Assembly: GCA_045646925.1 (NCBI GenBank)
Contig: JAZRLQ010000134.1
Span: 1 to 20,802, forward strand
Origin: QALR01 sp045646925
GTDB taxonomy: Bacteria > Bacillota > Clostridia > Oscillospirales > CAG-272
Length of the DNA: 20,802 nt
Reading direction: 5' to 3'
Below the pieces are notes generated by a model. The model was not told where the DNA came from and did no database searches. It worked only from the letters and a program-made list of their open reading frames with translations. Shown here piece after piece: positions 12,424-20,095 of the stretch (positions within the stretch are counted from its first letter, which is position 1; every line of letters begins with the position of its first letter). Both the position numbers and the translations under genes were made by a program.

Positions 12424-14270
12424 TTTCTCACCCCCTTCGGAATCGTTACCAGCACCTTGGTGCCAACGCCAACGGCGCTTTCGATCTCCAGCTTACCGTT
12501 TACCATTACCTTGAGACGTTCGCGGATGTTGCGAAGTCCCACGTGCTTTCTTTCGTCTATCAGCACGCTCGTGTCAAATCCAACGCCGTCGTCCTCCACG
12601 GAAATACAATAATCCGTGTCAGTTTCATAAGAAACGACGTGGATCGTTCCGCCTCTCGGAAGCTTCATCAGACCGTGCTTGATCGCGTTTTCGATGATCG
12701 GCTGAACGGTCAGCGCGGGAATATGGAAATCCTCCGAGTTCATCTCAAACGTGAACGTCATATCCGGGAATCGCACGTTTTCAATGCTGACGTAGTGATG
12801 CACGTGCTCCATCTCCTGCGACATCAAAATCGGCTTCGGATTATCAAGCTCTCCGAAATTTCCTCGGAGATATTTTGCAAAGTTGTGTACGAGCTCGCCC
12901 GCTTTCTTGGGATCCATCTTACAGAGCTGTTCGATGCTGCCGAGCGTATTGTAAATGAAGTGCGGACGGATCTGGCTCATCATCGTGGAAATTCTGCTCT
13001 CGGCGAGCTGGGCGTTGAGAACGATCTTCTCCATCTCAAGCTCCTTTGCCTTTGCTACCGCGTTGATATTGCCCGGTATGAACTTCAGTACCATGACCGC
13101 CGCTACGGCAACCAATACAATGAAAACGTATTGAGAAATCACGCCGCCCTTCCAAACGGCGAGCTTCGTTCCGGCAACGTCGACGACGAATGCGATCAAA
13201 GGCAAAAACGCCCCGATATAAAGCCATCTTTCACTCGTTTTCGAAATAAAGAATTCTCTGATAAGGCAGATTGCTATCACGGTATTCACCGCGAACTGCA
13301 CGAACGCCCACCAAACCCAAGTATCATAAAAATGTACGTCGGTCACCATCGGCAGAACGAAGAATGCCGCATTTGCGGCGCCCAAAACAATGACCGCGAT
13401 GTTACTGATCTTTTGCATGGTCTTCAATAAGCAGGAGATCAGCACGCAAAGGAACAGCATATAAAACATCATGGAAGCGCCGAGAATCGTTGTATTGGAA
13501 ACCGTCGAATCGCTATGAAAATGAATGCCTGCCGAGCGGTAGTAAAAGTAAAGTCCCGCAAACAAGACCGCAAGTCCAATGATCCAGATGATCTTGCTGC
13601 TTTTGATGTGGATCAGACTCGAAAACAACGCAATTCCGAAGAACACGATGGAAACGAGCGTCAACAGCGTGCCCACGTTTCTCTCCCGCTCCCCGCTATC
13701 TGAAACATTTTTTTCAAATTCAATTCCCGTCCACAAAGCCGTCTGGGACAACATTTCGTCGATCGCGGTTTCGTTTCCGAAATTATGGGGATTATGGATC
13801 AGAATTTCGATCGTTTCCTCGCTATCGCTCGTCAGAGTATACGCCTCCCATCTGACACCGCAAACCGAATCGCCGTACAAGGGATTTTCCGTATCGATGA
13901 CGAACGGATCGCTTCCCTCTTCGTAAAACGTTAAATTAATGTGATCCACAAAGAAAGCGATCGGTATTTCTTCTCTGTAAACGCCGACGTACTCGCCGTC
14001 GGGCGCTTGCATATGGAAATTTCCGCGCAAGGTGACGTCTCCCTTGGTAGAAGGAATATGCTCGCCCTCTACGATCTTATGCCATTCGCCGTCCTCGATC
14101 CGATACTCGCCGTCAAAATATACGCTTCCGACCATTGACGGCATTGCTTGCATACTGCGGCTATTATTGAGCCACAAAAGAAAAGCGGCAAGCAAAAGTA
14201 GCAGCAAAACGCTCGCAAATTGCAAATATATTTTTTTGAATATAGGAATTCTGTTCTTGATACCCGGCAT
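12420..14270 (-). CDS. LytS-type sensor histidine kinase
   Basis: A 616-aa membrane kinase. One membrane helix (about 14-33) leads to an extracytoplasmic beta-rich domain (about 34-215) like the DISM sensor modules. About seven membrane helices follow (220-410), then a short coiled coil. The cytoplasmic His_kinase domain has the phospho-acceptor His437 in QIRPHFIYNTLGSIEQ, typical of the LytS/YehU class. The ATPase domain shows the N box PIIENAIKHG (Asn528) and the G box DDGVGF, and ends near VLVTIPKG. The ATG at 14270 follows GGAGG. The layout (7TM plus an outer ligand domain) suggests sensing of an external carbohydrate or similar small molecule. It is co-transcribed with its regulator and preceded by the same operator found before the neighbouring operon. 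Confidence 0.93.
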   Translation of the reverse strand: MPGIKNRIPIFKKIYLQFASVLLLLLLAAFLLWLNNSRSMQAMPSMVGSVYFDGEYRIEDGEWHKIVEGEHIPSTKGDVTLRGNFHMQAPDGEYVGVYREEIPIAFFVDHINLTFYEEGSDPFVIDTENPLYGDSVCGVRWEAYTLTSDSEETIEILIHNPHNFGNETAIDEMLSQTALWTGIEFEKNVSDSGERERNVGTLLTLVSIVFFGIALFSSLIHIKSSKIIWIIGLAVLFAGLYFYYRSAGIHFHSDSTVSNTTILGASMMFYMLFLCVLISCLLKTMQKISNIAVIVLGAANAAFFVLPMVTDVHFYDTWVWWAFVQFAVNTVIAICLIREFFISKTSERWLYIGAFLPLIAFVVDVAGTKLAVWKGGVISQYVFIVLVAVAAVMVLKFIPGNINAVAKAKELEMEKIVLNAQLAESRISTMMSQIRPHFIYNTLGSIEQLCKMDPKKAGELVHNFAKYLRGNFGELDNPKPILMSQEMEHVHHYVSIENVRFPDMTFTFEMNSEDFHIPALTVQPIIENAIKHGLMKLPRGGTIHVVSYETDTDYCISVEDDGVGFDTSVLIDERKHVGLRNIRERLKVMVNGKLEIESAVGVGTKVLVTIPKGVRK

Positions 14271-14335
14271 TTTTCCACCTCCGAAAATTTCTCGTGTATA
14301 TTATATCACCAAATTGATTTTTCGACAACTTAATT

Positions 14336-14369
14336 ATAATAGCATACGCGGCGTTACAAATGTGTTACA
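14336..14369 (-). promoter_or_regulatory. Kinase/regulator promoter with GTAAC tandem operator
   Basis: On the minus strand TGTAACACATTTGTAACGCC (14369-14350) differs from the operator at 11590-11609 only in the two bases after TGTAACA. TATTAT (14341-14336) lies 8 nt downstream, the same spacing as at the other promoter. An alternative -10, TATAAT, is at 14338-14333. Confidence 0.75.
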
Positions 14370-14458
14370 CTTTATTTTCCCATAGCCTCGAACATGATAA
14401 AACTCTGCAAGCCTCGACCGCAGTGCCGTAAAAGTCCCCATTTTGCGAAGCTGTGGCA

Positions 14459-14495
14459 AACAAAAACTCGCACGCTCACCGAGATGAGCGTGCGA
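14459..14495 (-). terminator. Terminator of the EEP hydrolase gene
   Basis: TCGCACGCTCA (14468-14478) and TGAGCGTGCGA (14485-14495) form a perfect 11-bp stem; on the minus strand a TTTTTG tract follows. Confidence 0.88.
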
Positions 14496-14511
14496 ATACC
14501 ACATTTACTTT

Positions 14512-15291
14512 TCAGAGCGCCTCCGATTCGAACGCTGCCCAGACGGGATAATGATCGGAAAGGTAGACGCCTTCTCTCTCGTCCGCCCAGACGGAAGAAG
14601 CGAGAAACGCCCTTTTCAGCTCCTCGGTGACGTAGATGTAATCGATCTTCGCGGCGCATTTTCCGTAATCGTGGAAGGTCGCGGGGATCTTGTCCGTAAC
14701 GTCGTACATCGCGGGCGTTTTGTAATCGTTGCAGAAGCGGATCGTATCGCTGTCGGCAGTCGCATTGTAATCACCCAAAACGACAGAGGGAAGCGGGAGC
14801 TTTCCGTTGAATTCCTCCATTTTTTCGAATACGCAACGGATACCCTTGATACGCGCCGCATCAGAGATATGATCGAGGTGGATATTATAAAGACGAAGCA
14901 TTTTTCCCGTGTTTCTGTTTCTGATCTGCGTCACGACGCAGATTCTCGGGCAATCGCTCTGATCCTCGAAGCGAGAGCCTGCGACGTAGGGCGTGGGACT
15001 GATCCAAAATGTCTCGTACGCGATCACATCCCATGCATCCTTGCGTACCGCTGTAAAAAGTCCTTCTCCCGCATAGTTTTCGCTACGAAATTGTCCGCAG
15101 AAAACGTATTCGGGCAACATTCTTTTCAAAAGCTCGAGGTGATTTGCCGTCATTTCCTGAAAGGCGATCACGTCCGGCATTTCGCGCATGATCTTATCGT
15201 AGACCATGCCCGCGCGGAAGATAAACGCGTTGACGCCATCCCCTTTCCACACACAACGAAGATTAAAGCTTACGATTTTTACAGTTGACAT
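14512..15291 (-). CDS. Endonuclease/exonuclease/phosphatase-family hydrolase
   Basis: A 259-aa cytoplasmic protein with the EEP order: SFNLRC with Asn10, PDVIAFQEM with metal-binding Glu46, NIHLDH, VVLGDYNA with the Asp/Asn pair, and near the end AKIDYIYV and LSDHYPVWA with the catalytic His. These are the metal and catalytic residues of the DNase I/exonuclease III fold. Small bacterial members without transport signals act on nucleic acids, sugar phosphates or phospholipids, so the substrate cannot be named. The start at 15291 is chosen over the ATG one codon earlier because GGAGG then lies 5 nt away. It is a single-gene unit with its own promoter and terminator, divergent from the ClC gene. 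Confidence 0.88.
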   Translation of the reverse strand: MSTVKIVSFNLRCVWKGDGVNAFIFRAGMVYDKIMREMPDVIAFQEMTANHLELLKRMLPEYVFCGQFRSENYAGEGLFTAVRKDAWDVIAYETFWISPTPYVAGSRFEDQSDCPRICVVTQIRNRNTGKMLRLYNIHLDHISDAARIKGIRCVFEKMEEFNGKLPLPSVVLGDYNATADSDTIRFCNDYKTPAMYDVTDKIPATFHDYGKCAAKIDYIYVTEELKRAFLASSVWADEREGVYLSDHYPVWAAFESEAL

Positions 15292-15322
15292 CATAACCTC
15301 CAAAAATGAATTTTACATCTGT

Positions 15323-15350
15323 ATTATAGCACGAAAAAATCAAAAATCAA
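15323..15350 (-). promoter_or_regulatory. Promoter of the EEP hydrolase gene
   Basis: On the minus strand TTGATT (15350-15345), a 16-bp spacer and TATAAT (15328-15323), ending about 30 nt before the start. Confidence 0.65.
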
Positions 15351-15488
15351 TATATATCGGAACTTTCACTCATTTCGTGCGTCAAATGAAAAAAGGAGGA
15401 AACGAGAAGCCGTCGATTCGCAAAAGATGTGTGCATAAACACGGACGAATGGTACGCATAATATAATCAAGATTGTCTATCCTTTATA

Positions 15489-15517
15489 TTTACAAGAGGA
15501 AAAATTTGTGGTACAAT
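15489..15517 (+). promoter_or_regulatory. Promoter of the ClC gene
   Basis: TTTACA (15489-15494), a 17-bp spacer and TACAAT (15512-15517), about 77 nt before the ATG. Confidence 0.7.
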
Positions 15518-15594
15518 ATATACATAACAATCGGTGCATTTTCTACGCAAGCATCTTTTTGTGTTTCAAAAACCTGCCAAGGAGGCAAACCGAC

Positions 15595-17214
15595 ATGAAA
15601 AACACAGAATCTTTAGGAATCAAAAACCGACTGATCCCCTATATTCTCTTCCCCATGATGACGGGCATACTGACGGGCGTTCTGATCTTCCTGTTCAAGC
15701 TCTCCGCATCGTACGTTATGCATCATTCGGAACGGATCTACGGATTCGTTCGTGAAAACCCGATCTATCTTCCTCTCCTCATTCTCGGAGTTGCGTGTAT
15801 CGGCGCCGTTTCCGCGCTCATTCTGCGCTTTGCGAAGGAATGCCGAGGCGGTGGTATTCCGACCGCGGTCGCTTCCATCAGAGGTCTGCTTCCGCTCCGT
15901 TGGGTAGAAGGTGTTTTCGTCCTCTTCGGCTCGGCGCTTCTCACCTTTCTCGCTGGCGTTCCGCTCGGCAACGAAGGTCCCAGCGTTCAGATGGCAACCG
16001 CCGTCGGCGCGGGCAATTCACGTCTCCGCAGAAAGAGAAAACCCATTTTTGAACGATATTTAATGACCGGCGGCGCTTGCTCCGGCTTTGCGATCGCAAC
16101 GGGCGCGCCTCTTTCGGGCATCATGTTTGCGCTCGAGGAAGCGCACAGACGTTTTTCCACCGCGATTTTCATGGTTGCTTCCATTTCCGTTCTGTTCGGT
16201 ACCGTGACCTACAGATACCTTTGCTTTTTCTTCAAGATCAACGTCACGTTTTTCGACATTTCCATCACGGGAACGCTTCCCGCCAAATTTTTCTGGGTAG
16301 CGATCATCATCGGCGCCGTTTGCGGTATCTGCTCCATTCTTTTCACGAAGCTTTACCGCGTGGTCAATCAATTCTCGAAAACAAAGGCGGGGAAGATCCC
16401 CTTCCATCTCAAGCTGATCATCATCTTCAGCGTGACCGCATTTTTCGGCTTTCTCTCCGCGAACTTCATCGGAACGGGTCACGAGCTGATCGAGCTGATC
16501 CTTCACAGAAAAACCGTTTGGTACGCGATCCTTTCCGTGCTCGTCATCCGCGCGCTACTGATGATCGTCGCCAATAACGAAGGTGTCAGCGGCGGTATGT
16601 TCGTTCCGAATCTCGCGTTCGGCGCGATGCTCGCGTCGCTCGTTGCGGACGGACTGATCGCGCTTGATCTCATCGAAGGCGCATATTACACGATACTGAT
16701 CGTCGTCGGCATGGCTTCCTTCCTCGCGGCATCCTCGAGAACGCCGATCACCGCCGTCACCTTTTCGGCGGAGGCGCTCTGCATTTCGGGCAACATTCTG
16801 CCCGTCATCTTCGGCGTCGTCGTTTCCTACATCATCGCCGAGCTTTTCGACAAGACCTGCTTTACGGAAACCGTTATCGAATCCCGCGTGGAGCGCGAGC
16901 ACCGCGGTAAAAAGGCGATCATCGTATACTCCTATCTGACGGTACAAAAGGGCTCATTTGCTGACGGCATGGAAACGAGAGACATCCTCTGGCCGCCCAC
17001 CTGCGCGATCCTTTCAATCGACAGAAAGCTTTCACCGTCCATTCATCACGGCACGCAGGAGCTTCGCGAGGGCGACGTCCTCCACCTCCACTATCAGACC
17101 TACGATCCCGAGCAGACGATGAAAATGCTCACCTCGATCCTCGGAGAACAGCACGACGATAAGCGCAACAGCGCTCATCTCGGAAGCGACGACCACCTCG
17201 TCCCCATGGATTGA
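15595..17214 (+). CDS. ClC-family chloride transporter with C-terminal TrkA_C domain
   Basis: A 539-aa membrane protein. The ClC core (about 15-440) shows GGGIP at 85-89, LGNEGP with the gating Glu127, LEEAHRR with Glu182 at the site of the inner proton glutamate of E. coli ClC, and GGMFVP at 333-338. Having both glutamates suggests an H+/Cl- antiporter. The first motif has Gly where Ser coordinates chloride in GSGIP, the usual Arg of GREGP is Asn, and the inner gate Tyr appears to be Phe in DKTCFTET, so the ion path differs slightly from the model enzyme. A TrkA_C (RCK_C) ligand-binding domain occupies about 447-535, a common fusion in Bacillota. The ATG at 15595 follows AAGGAGG at 9 nt. Single-gene unit. 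Confidence 0.94.
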   Translation: MKNTESLGIKNRLIPYILFPMMTGILTGVLIFLFKLSASYVMHHSERIYGFVRENPIYLPLLILGVACIGAVSALILRFAKECRGGGIPTAVASIRGLLPLRWVEGVFVLFGSALLTFLAGVPLGNEGPSVQMATAVGAGNSRLRRKRKPIFERYLMTGGACSGFAIATGAPLSGIMFALEEAHRRFSTAIFMVASISVLFGTVTYRYLCFFFKINVTFFDISITGTLPAKFFWVAIIIGAVCGICSILFTKLYRVVNQFSKTKAGKIPFHLKLIIIFSVTAFFGFLSANFIGTGHELIELILHRKTVWYAILSVLVIRALLMIVANNEGVSGGMFVPNLAFGAMLASLVADGLIALDLIEGAYYTILIVVGMASFLAASSRTPITAVTFSAEALCISGNILPVIFGVVVSYIIAELFDKTCFTETVIESRVEREHRGKKAIIVYSYLTVQKGSFADGMETRDILWPPTCAILSIDRKLSPSIHHGTQELREGDVLHLHYQTYDPEQTMKMLTSILGEQHDDKRNSAHLGSDDHLVPMD

Positions 17215-17220
17215 TACACC

Positions 17221-17260
17221 AAAAGACCTTCTCCGCATTTTTGTGGATAAGGTCTTTTTT
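17221..17260 (+). terminator. Terminator of the ClC gene
   Basis: AAAAGACCTT (17221-17230) pairs with AAGGTCTTTT (17249-17258), with an inner stem of CCGC and GTGG, followed by a T tract. Confidence 0.9.
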
Positions 17261-17319
17261 GCGCAAACGCCTCAGATCGTCACCTGCGGCGCCGCCTTCG
17301 CTTTGCGATCGAACAAACC

Positions 17320-17348
17320 TTGACATATGGGCGCAGGCGTGGTATACT
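17320..17348 (+). promoter_or_regulatory. Promoter of the CBM9-like gene
   Basis: TTGACA (17320-17325), a 17-bp spacer and TATACT (17343-17348). A leader of about 80 nt follows, containing a 26-codon open frame (17369-17449) that overlaps the start of the gene. Confidence 0.75.
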
Positions 17349-17433
17349 GATACTATAATATTTGTCTTATGAATGGAGCCGGAACCATTTTGAACGAAAC
17401 TCAATTTCACATTGCCGTTTCCGGAGCGGCGGA

Positions 17434-18078
17434 ATGGAGATCATCTTGAAGCAGTATCATCTCAAAATAACAAACGCCGTCCCTTCTGATTGGAGCGGTG
17501 TCGAACGCGCCGACGTGGACTCCTTTTCCTGGGGAGGCGCGGAGCGCGCATACAAGACCTACGGACAGCTTTCGTATGCAAAAACGGGCGACGAAAGATC
17601 CGGTCTTTACATCCATCTTTTCTGCGAGGAGAAGCACCCCGTTTCCAAGGAAATGCAGCTCGACGGCATGGTCTGCATGGATAGCTGCATGGAATTCTTC
17701 TTCGGTATGCGTAAGGCAGGCTCGAAGGATATCCGCTATCTCAATATCGAATCCAACAGTCTCGGCGTGACCTTCATGAGCTTCGGCGAAGGCAGACACG
17801 GACGTGTATTTCTCGATGCGCTCGGCATCGTACGCTTCCCCGTTTCCGTCAATATCGGAGAGGACGGTTGGGAGGTATTCGTTTTCGTTCCGGAGGCATC
17901 GCTGAAAAAGATCTTCGGTCTTTCGGAGATCGACGAAACGCTCGAAATGACGGGCAACTTCTACAAATGCGATGAAAACGCGAACGCGCCCTTCGGTTCG
18001 TGGACTCCCATCGTAGCGCCCGCTCCCGATTTCCACAGACCCGAATATTTCGGCAAGATCATCATCGAAAAAGAATAA
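17434..18078 (+). CDS. CBM9-like carbohydrate-binding protein
   Basis: A 214-aa protein without signal peptide or membrane segment. The pattern is that of family 9-like carbohydrate-binding modules: an early Trp/Tyr-rich strand region (FSWGGAERAYKTYGQLSYA), GLYIHLFCEE, DSCMEFFFG, YLNIESNSLG, EDGWEVFVFVP and a C-terminal GNFYKCDENANAPFGSWTP followed by FHRPEYFGKI. In the family such stand-alone proteins accompany glycan-degrading genes. The ATG at 17434 is preceded by GGAG at 8 nt; the frame is open upstream but lacks family sequence. It converges with the SGNH and GH99-like genes, sharing a terminator, which supports a link with carbohydrate processing. The ligand cannot be named. Confidence 0.82.
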   Translation: MEIILKQYHLKITNAVPSDWSGVERADVDSFSWGGAERAYKTYGQLSYAKTGDERSGLYIHLFCEEKHPVSKEMQLDGMVCMDSCMEFFFGMRKAGSKDIRYLNIESNSLGVTFMSFGEGRHGRVFLDALGIVRFPVSVNIGEDGWEVFVFVPEASLKKIFGLSEIDETLEMTGNFYKCDENANAPFGSWTPIVAPAPDFHRPEYFGKIIIEKE

Positions 18079-18090
18079 GTTTCCGCAAAA

Positions 18091-18127
18091 AAAGCCTGAA
18101 GCACCGAAATGCCTCAGGCTCTTTTTT
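18091..18127. terminator. Shared terminator between convergent genes
   Basis: AGCCTGA (18093-18099) pairs with TCAGGCT (18114-18120), with AAAAAAA before and TTTTTT after, so it can work for both the CBM9-like gene and the SGNH gene. Confidence 0.82.
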
Positions 18128-18129
18128 AT

Positions 18130-18795
18130 TCAAATCCGATCCGAAACGATCGCTTCGAAAATCTTTTCCGCGATCATTTCCATTCCCTCGTCGCCGGGAT
18201 GAATGGATACACCGTGGTGCTCAAATTTGCCGATCGCCATCTGTGCTTCGTCCGTCCACGCGATATCCACGCAGGGATAGCCAAGCTCCGAAGCGGCTTC
18301 CTTCAAAGCGAGGTCCTTTTCGGCGTTTTTCCAGAAATTCGTCGTGACGATGACCGATGCGCCCTTCGGCGTAACGTAGGAAATGAAATCCTTCGCGGCC
18401 TGCTTCAGATAAGGATGATCCTCCTTCGCGACGTTTTCGCCGAGTCGGAACACGACGATATCCGCGCCGAACGCCCTCTCGTTCTCATAATCGGAAAGAC
18501 ACGCGGGATCATTGAAATTTCTTTCCCAATGGGAAGCCTGACGGACCATCATATAAGACGGTCTTCCGCTTTCCTCCAGTAGTGCGTGCAAACGGTGAAC
18601 GTAGTCCTTTTCGGGCGCGCTTGCCGCCATACCCCAATCGAAATGCCAACCGATCGCCTCCGCCGGTCCGTGACGGGTAATGGAATTTCCGAGAACCAAT
18701 ATCTTCAGCGGCGCGTTCCGATCTCCGAGAAAGCTCGTCACGTCGGAACGGATCATCTGATTTTCAGCGGGAACGGTGTTTACGAATTTTTCCAT
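18130..18795 (-). CDS. SGNH/GDSL-family hydrolase
   Basis: A 221-aa protein of the SGNH esterase/lipase fold. Block I is ILVLGNSITRHG with the nucleophile Ser38, block III is VVFRLGENV with its Asn, and block V is SIHPGDEGM with the catalytic His. Asn replaces Asp in the usual GDS of block I, as in many members. Such enzymes deacetylate or de-esterify sugars and cell-wall glycans. There is no signal peptide. The ATG at 18795 follows GGAGG at 8 nt; the longer frame upstream overlaps the next gene and is not supported. It lies 25 nt after the GH99-like gene in the same direction, so an operon removing ester groups and handling a glycan is a reasonable inference. Confidence 0.87.
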   Translation of the reverse strand: MEKFVNTVPAENQMIRSDVTSFLGDRNAPLKILVLGNSITRHGPAEAIGWHFDWGMAASAPEKDYVHRLHALLEESGRPSYMMVRQASHWERNFNDPACLSDYENERAFGADIVVFRLGENVAKEDHPYLKQAAKDFISYVTPKGASVIVTTNFWKNAEKDLALKEAASELGYPCVDIAWTDEAQMAIGKFEHHGVSIHPGDEGMEMIAEKIFEAIVSDRI

Positions 18796-18820
18796 CTGCT
18801 CTTCCTCCCAAACGCCGCGA

Positions 18821-20038
18821 TCAATCGTTGTTTTGATACTTTTTCTTGCAGAATTCCGCAAAGTCGGGCGTGGTCCACGATTTGTTATAGCCTGTAAAGC
18901 CCTGATCCTGCGGCGTGCGGTAATCGGGGAGATTGTCTCTCTTCGTGAAGACCTCGCGGACCGCCTGCAGATATTTATAACCGAATTTGTGGCTCGGGGC
19001 AACGAAATGTCCCTCGTCCCACTCGTTCCAGTTATCGATCATGATGATCTTCTTTCCCCACGCATCGTCGGGCAACGCGTCGGATATCTCCTTCATGCCC
19101 TCCAGCACGCGACGGAAATTTTCGGGACTGATATACCAGCGTTTTTCCTTATAGAAGGGATAACCGCCGAGCGCGCGCCAACGCTCAGTATGGCGCGGTG
19201 TGGCATCGGCAAAGCAGGATGCCGTCGGAATAAAGCGCTTGTTATCGTTTTCCAGACGTTTGCGGTACAGCTCACATTGCTGTTTCACGATATCGTCCTC
19301 ATCGTCGTAGAAATCCACGGGCGCTCTGTAGCCGGAATTGTAGCCGAAGCGGAAATCGTATCCGCGCGCAACTGCGTCCTCGCAGGCTTCCTTCGTCAGC
19401 TCGGTATTGCAGGGCGCGAATACCATGCCGTCGAAGCCGTGGGCGCGGCAATATTCACGGCAGGCATCGAAGGTCGCCTTCTGACTCTCCGCGCTCGAAA
19501 AGCTTTCCTCCGCAAGACGTCGGGGGTTAAAGATGAAAAGAACGGGCTTGTTGTCGATCTTCAGATAATTGTCGCGGCTGAAATAGTTCTCCATCCAGAA
19601 GGGCATGAGATTTTCCAGCATATCCTTTTCGTCGGTCGCGCTCCAAAGCTTGTTGACCTCGAACATGATCGCGAATTTCATATACTTCTGATATTTCGCA
19701 TGGAAAAGCGCCTCGTGGATGCCGTGTCCGCAACGCAGATCGTTTACCGTCACGGTCTTACCCATATTGGAGAGTCTTCTGTACCAGCAGTAAACGAAGC
19801 AGTTTATGCCATGCTCCACCGCCCACTTGATCTCCCAGTCGCAGACCTCCGGATTTTCTTCGTCATAATAGCCCATAAGAGGCGTTCTGTCGGGAAATTC
19901 GGTCGCGAGATCGTTGAAGCCCTCGTGGACCTCGGCGGCGCCGTATTTCCACGCCGCATAATAATGCGCCGCAACAATGCGGTCGGACGTCGCGGGGCTC
20001 GGCTCGGGAATGTAATCGTTGAATTTGATATTATACAT
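18821..20038 (-). CDS. GH99/WbsX-like glycan-processing protein
   Basis: A 405-aa protein with the GH99-like/WbsX layout. It has HYYAAW near residue 25, then LMGYYDEENPEV and WAVEHGINCFVYCWYRR. Next come FAIMFEVNKLW and YLKIDNKPVLFIF, and near the C-terminus IIMIDNWNEWDEG followed by GYKYLQAVREVF. These mark a TIM-barrel related to endo-alpha-mannosidases of GH99 and to the WbsX proteins of O-antigen clusters. No signal peptide is seen, so it acts in the cytoplasm or is not a secreted glycosidase. The ATG at 20038 has GGGAG upstream. The SGNH gene follows and ddh precedes. Whether it hydrolyses or transfers sugar, and on which glycan, cannot be told. Confidence 0.87.
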   Translation of the reverse strand: MYNIKFNDYIPEPSPATSDRIVAAHYYAAWKYGAAEVHEGFNDLATEFPDRTPLMGYYDEENPEVCDWEIKWAVEHGINCFVYCWYRRLSNMGKTVTVNDLRCGHGIHEALFHAKYQKYMKFAIMFEVNKLWSATDEKDMLENLMPFWMENYFSRDNYLKIDNKPVLFIFNPRRLAEESFSSAESQKATFDACREYCRAHGFDGMVFAPCNTELTKEACEDAVARGYDFRFGYNSGYRAPVDFYDDEDDIVKQQCELYRKRLENDNKRFIPTASCFADATPRHTERWRALGGYPFYKEKRWYISPENFRRVLEGMKEISDALPDDAWGKKIIMIDNWNEWDEGHFVAPSHKFGYKYLQAVREVFTKRDNLPDYRTPQDQGFTGYNKSWTTPDFAEFCKKKYQNND

Positions 20039-20055
20039 GAAAAGCTCTCCCTTCC

Positions 20056-20070
20056 GATCCGATTCGGATC
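20056..20070. repeat. 15-bp palindrome between ddh and the GH99-like gene
   Basis: GATCCGATTCGGATC is a perfect palindrome around one central base. There is no T tract on the minus strand after it, so it is more likely an operator, or chance, than a terminator. Confidence 0.5.
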
Positions 20071-20095
20071 ATGTAAACACGAATTTGAACAAAAC

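Noticed and set aside
12543..13430. 295-aa plus-strand frame opposite the histidine kinase
   Set aside because: Shadow of the kinase gene; no ribosome binding site or motif.
14468..14495. Perfect 11-bp inverted repeat as an operator
   Set aside because: It lies just after the EEP gene and is followed by a T tract on that strand, so terminator is the simpler reading.
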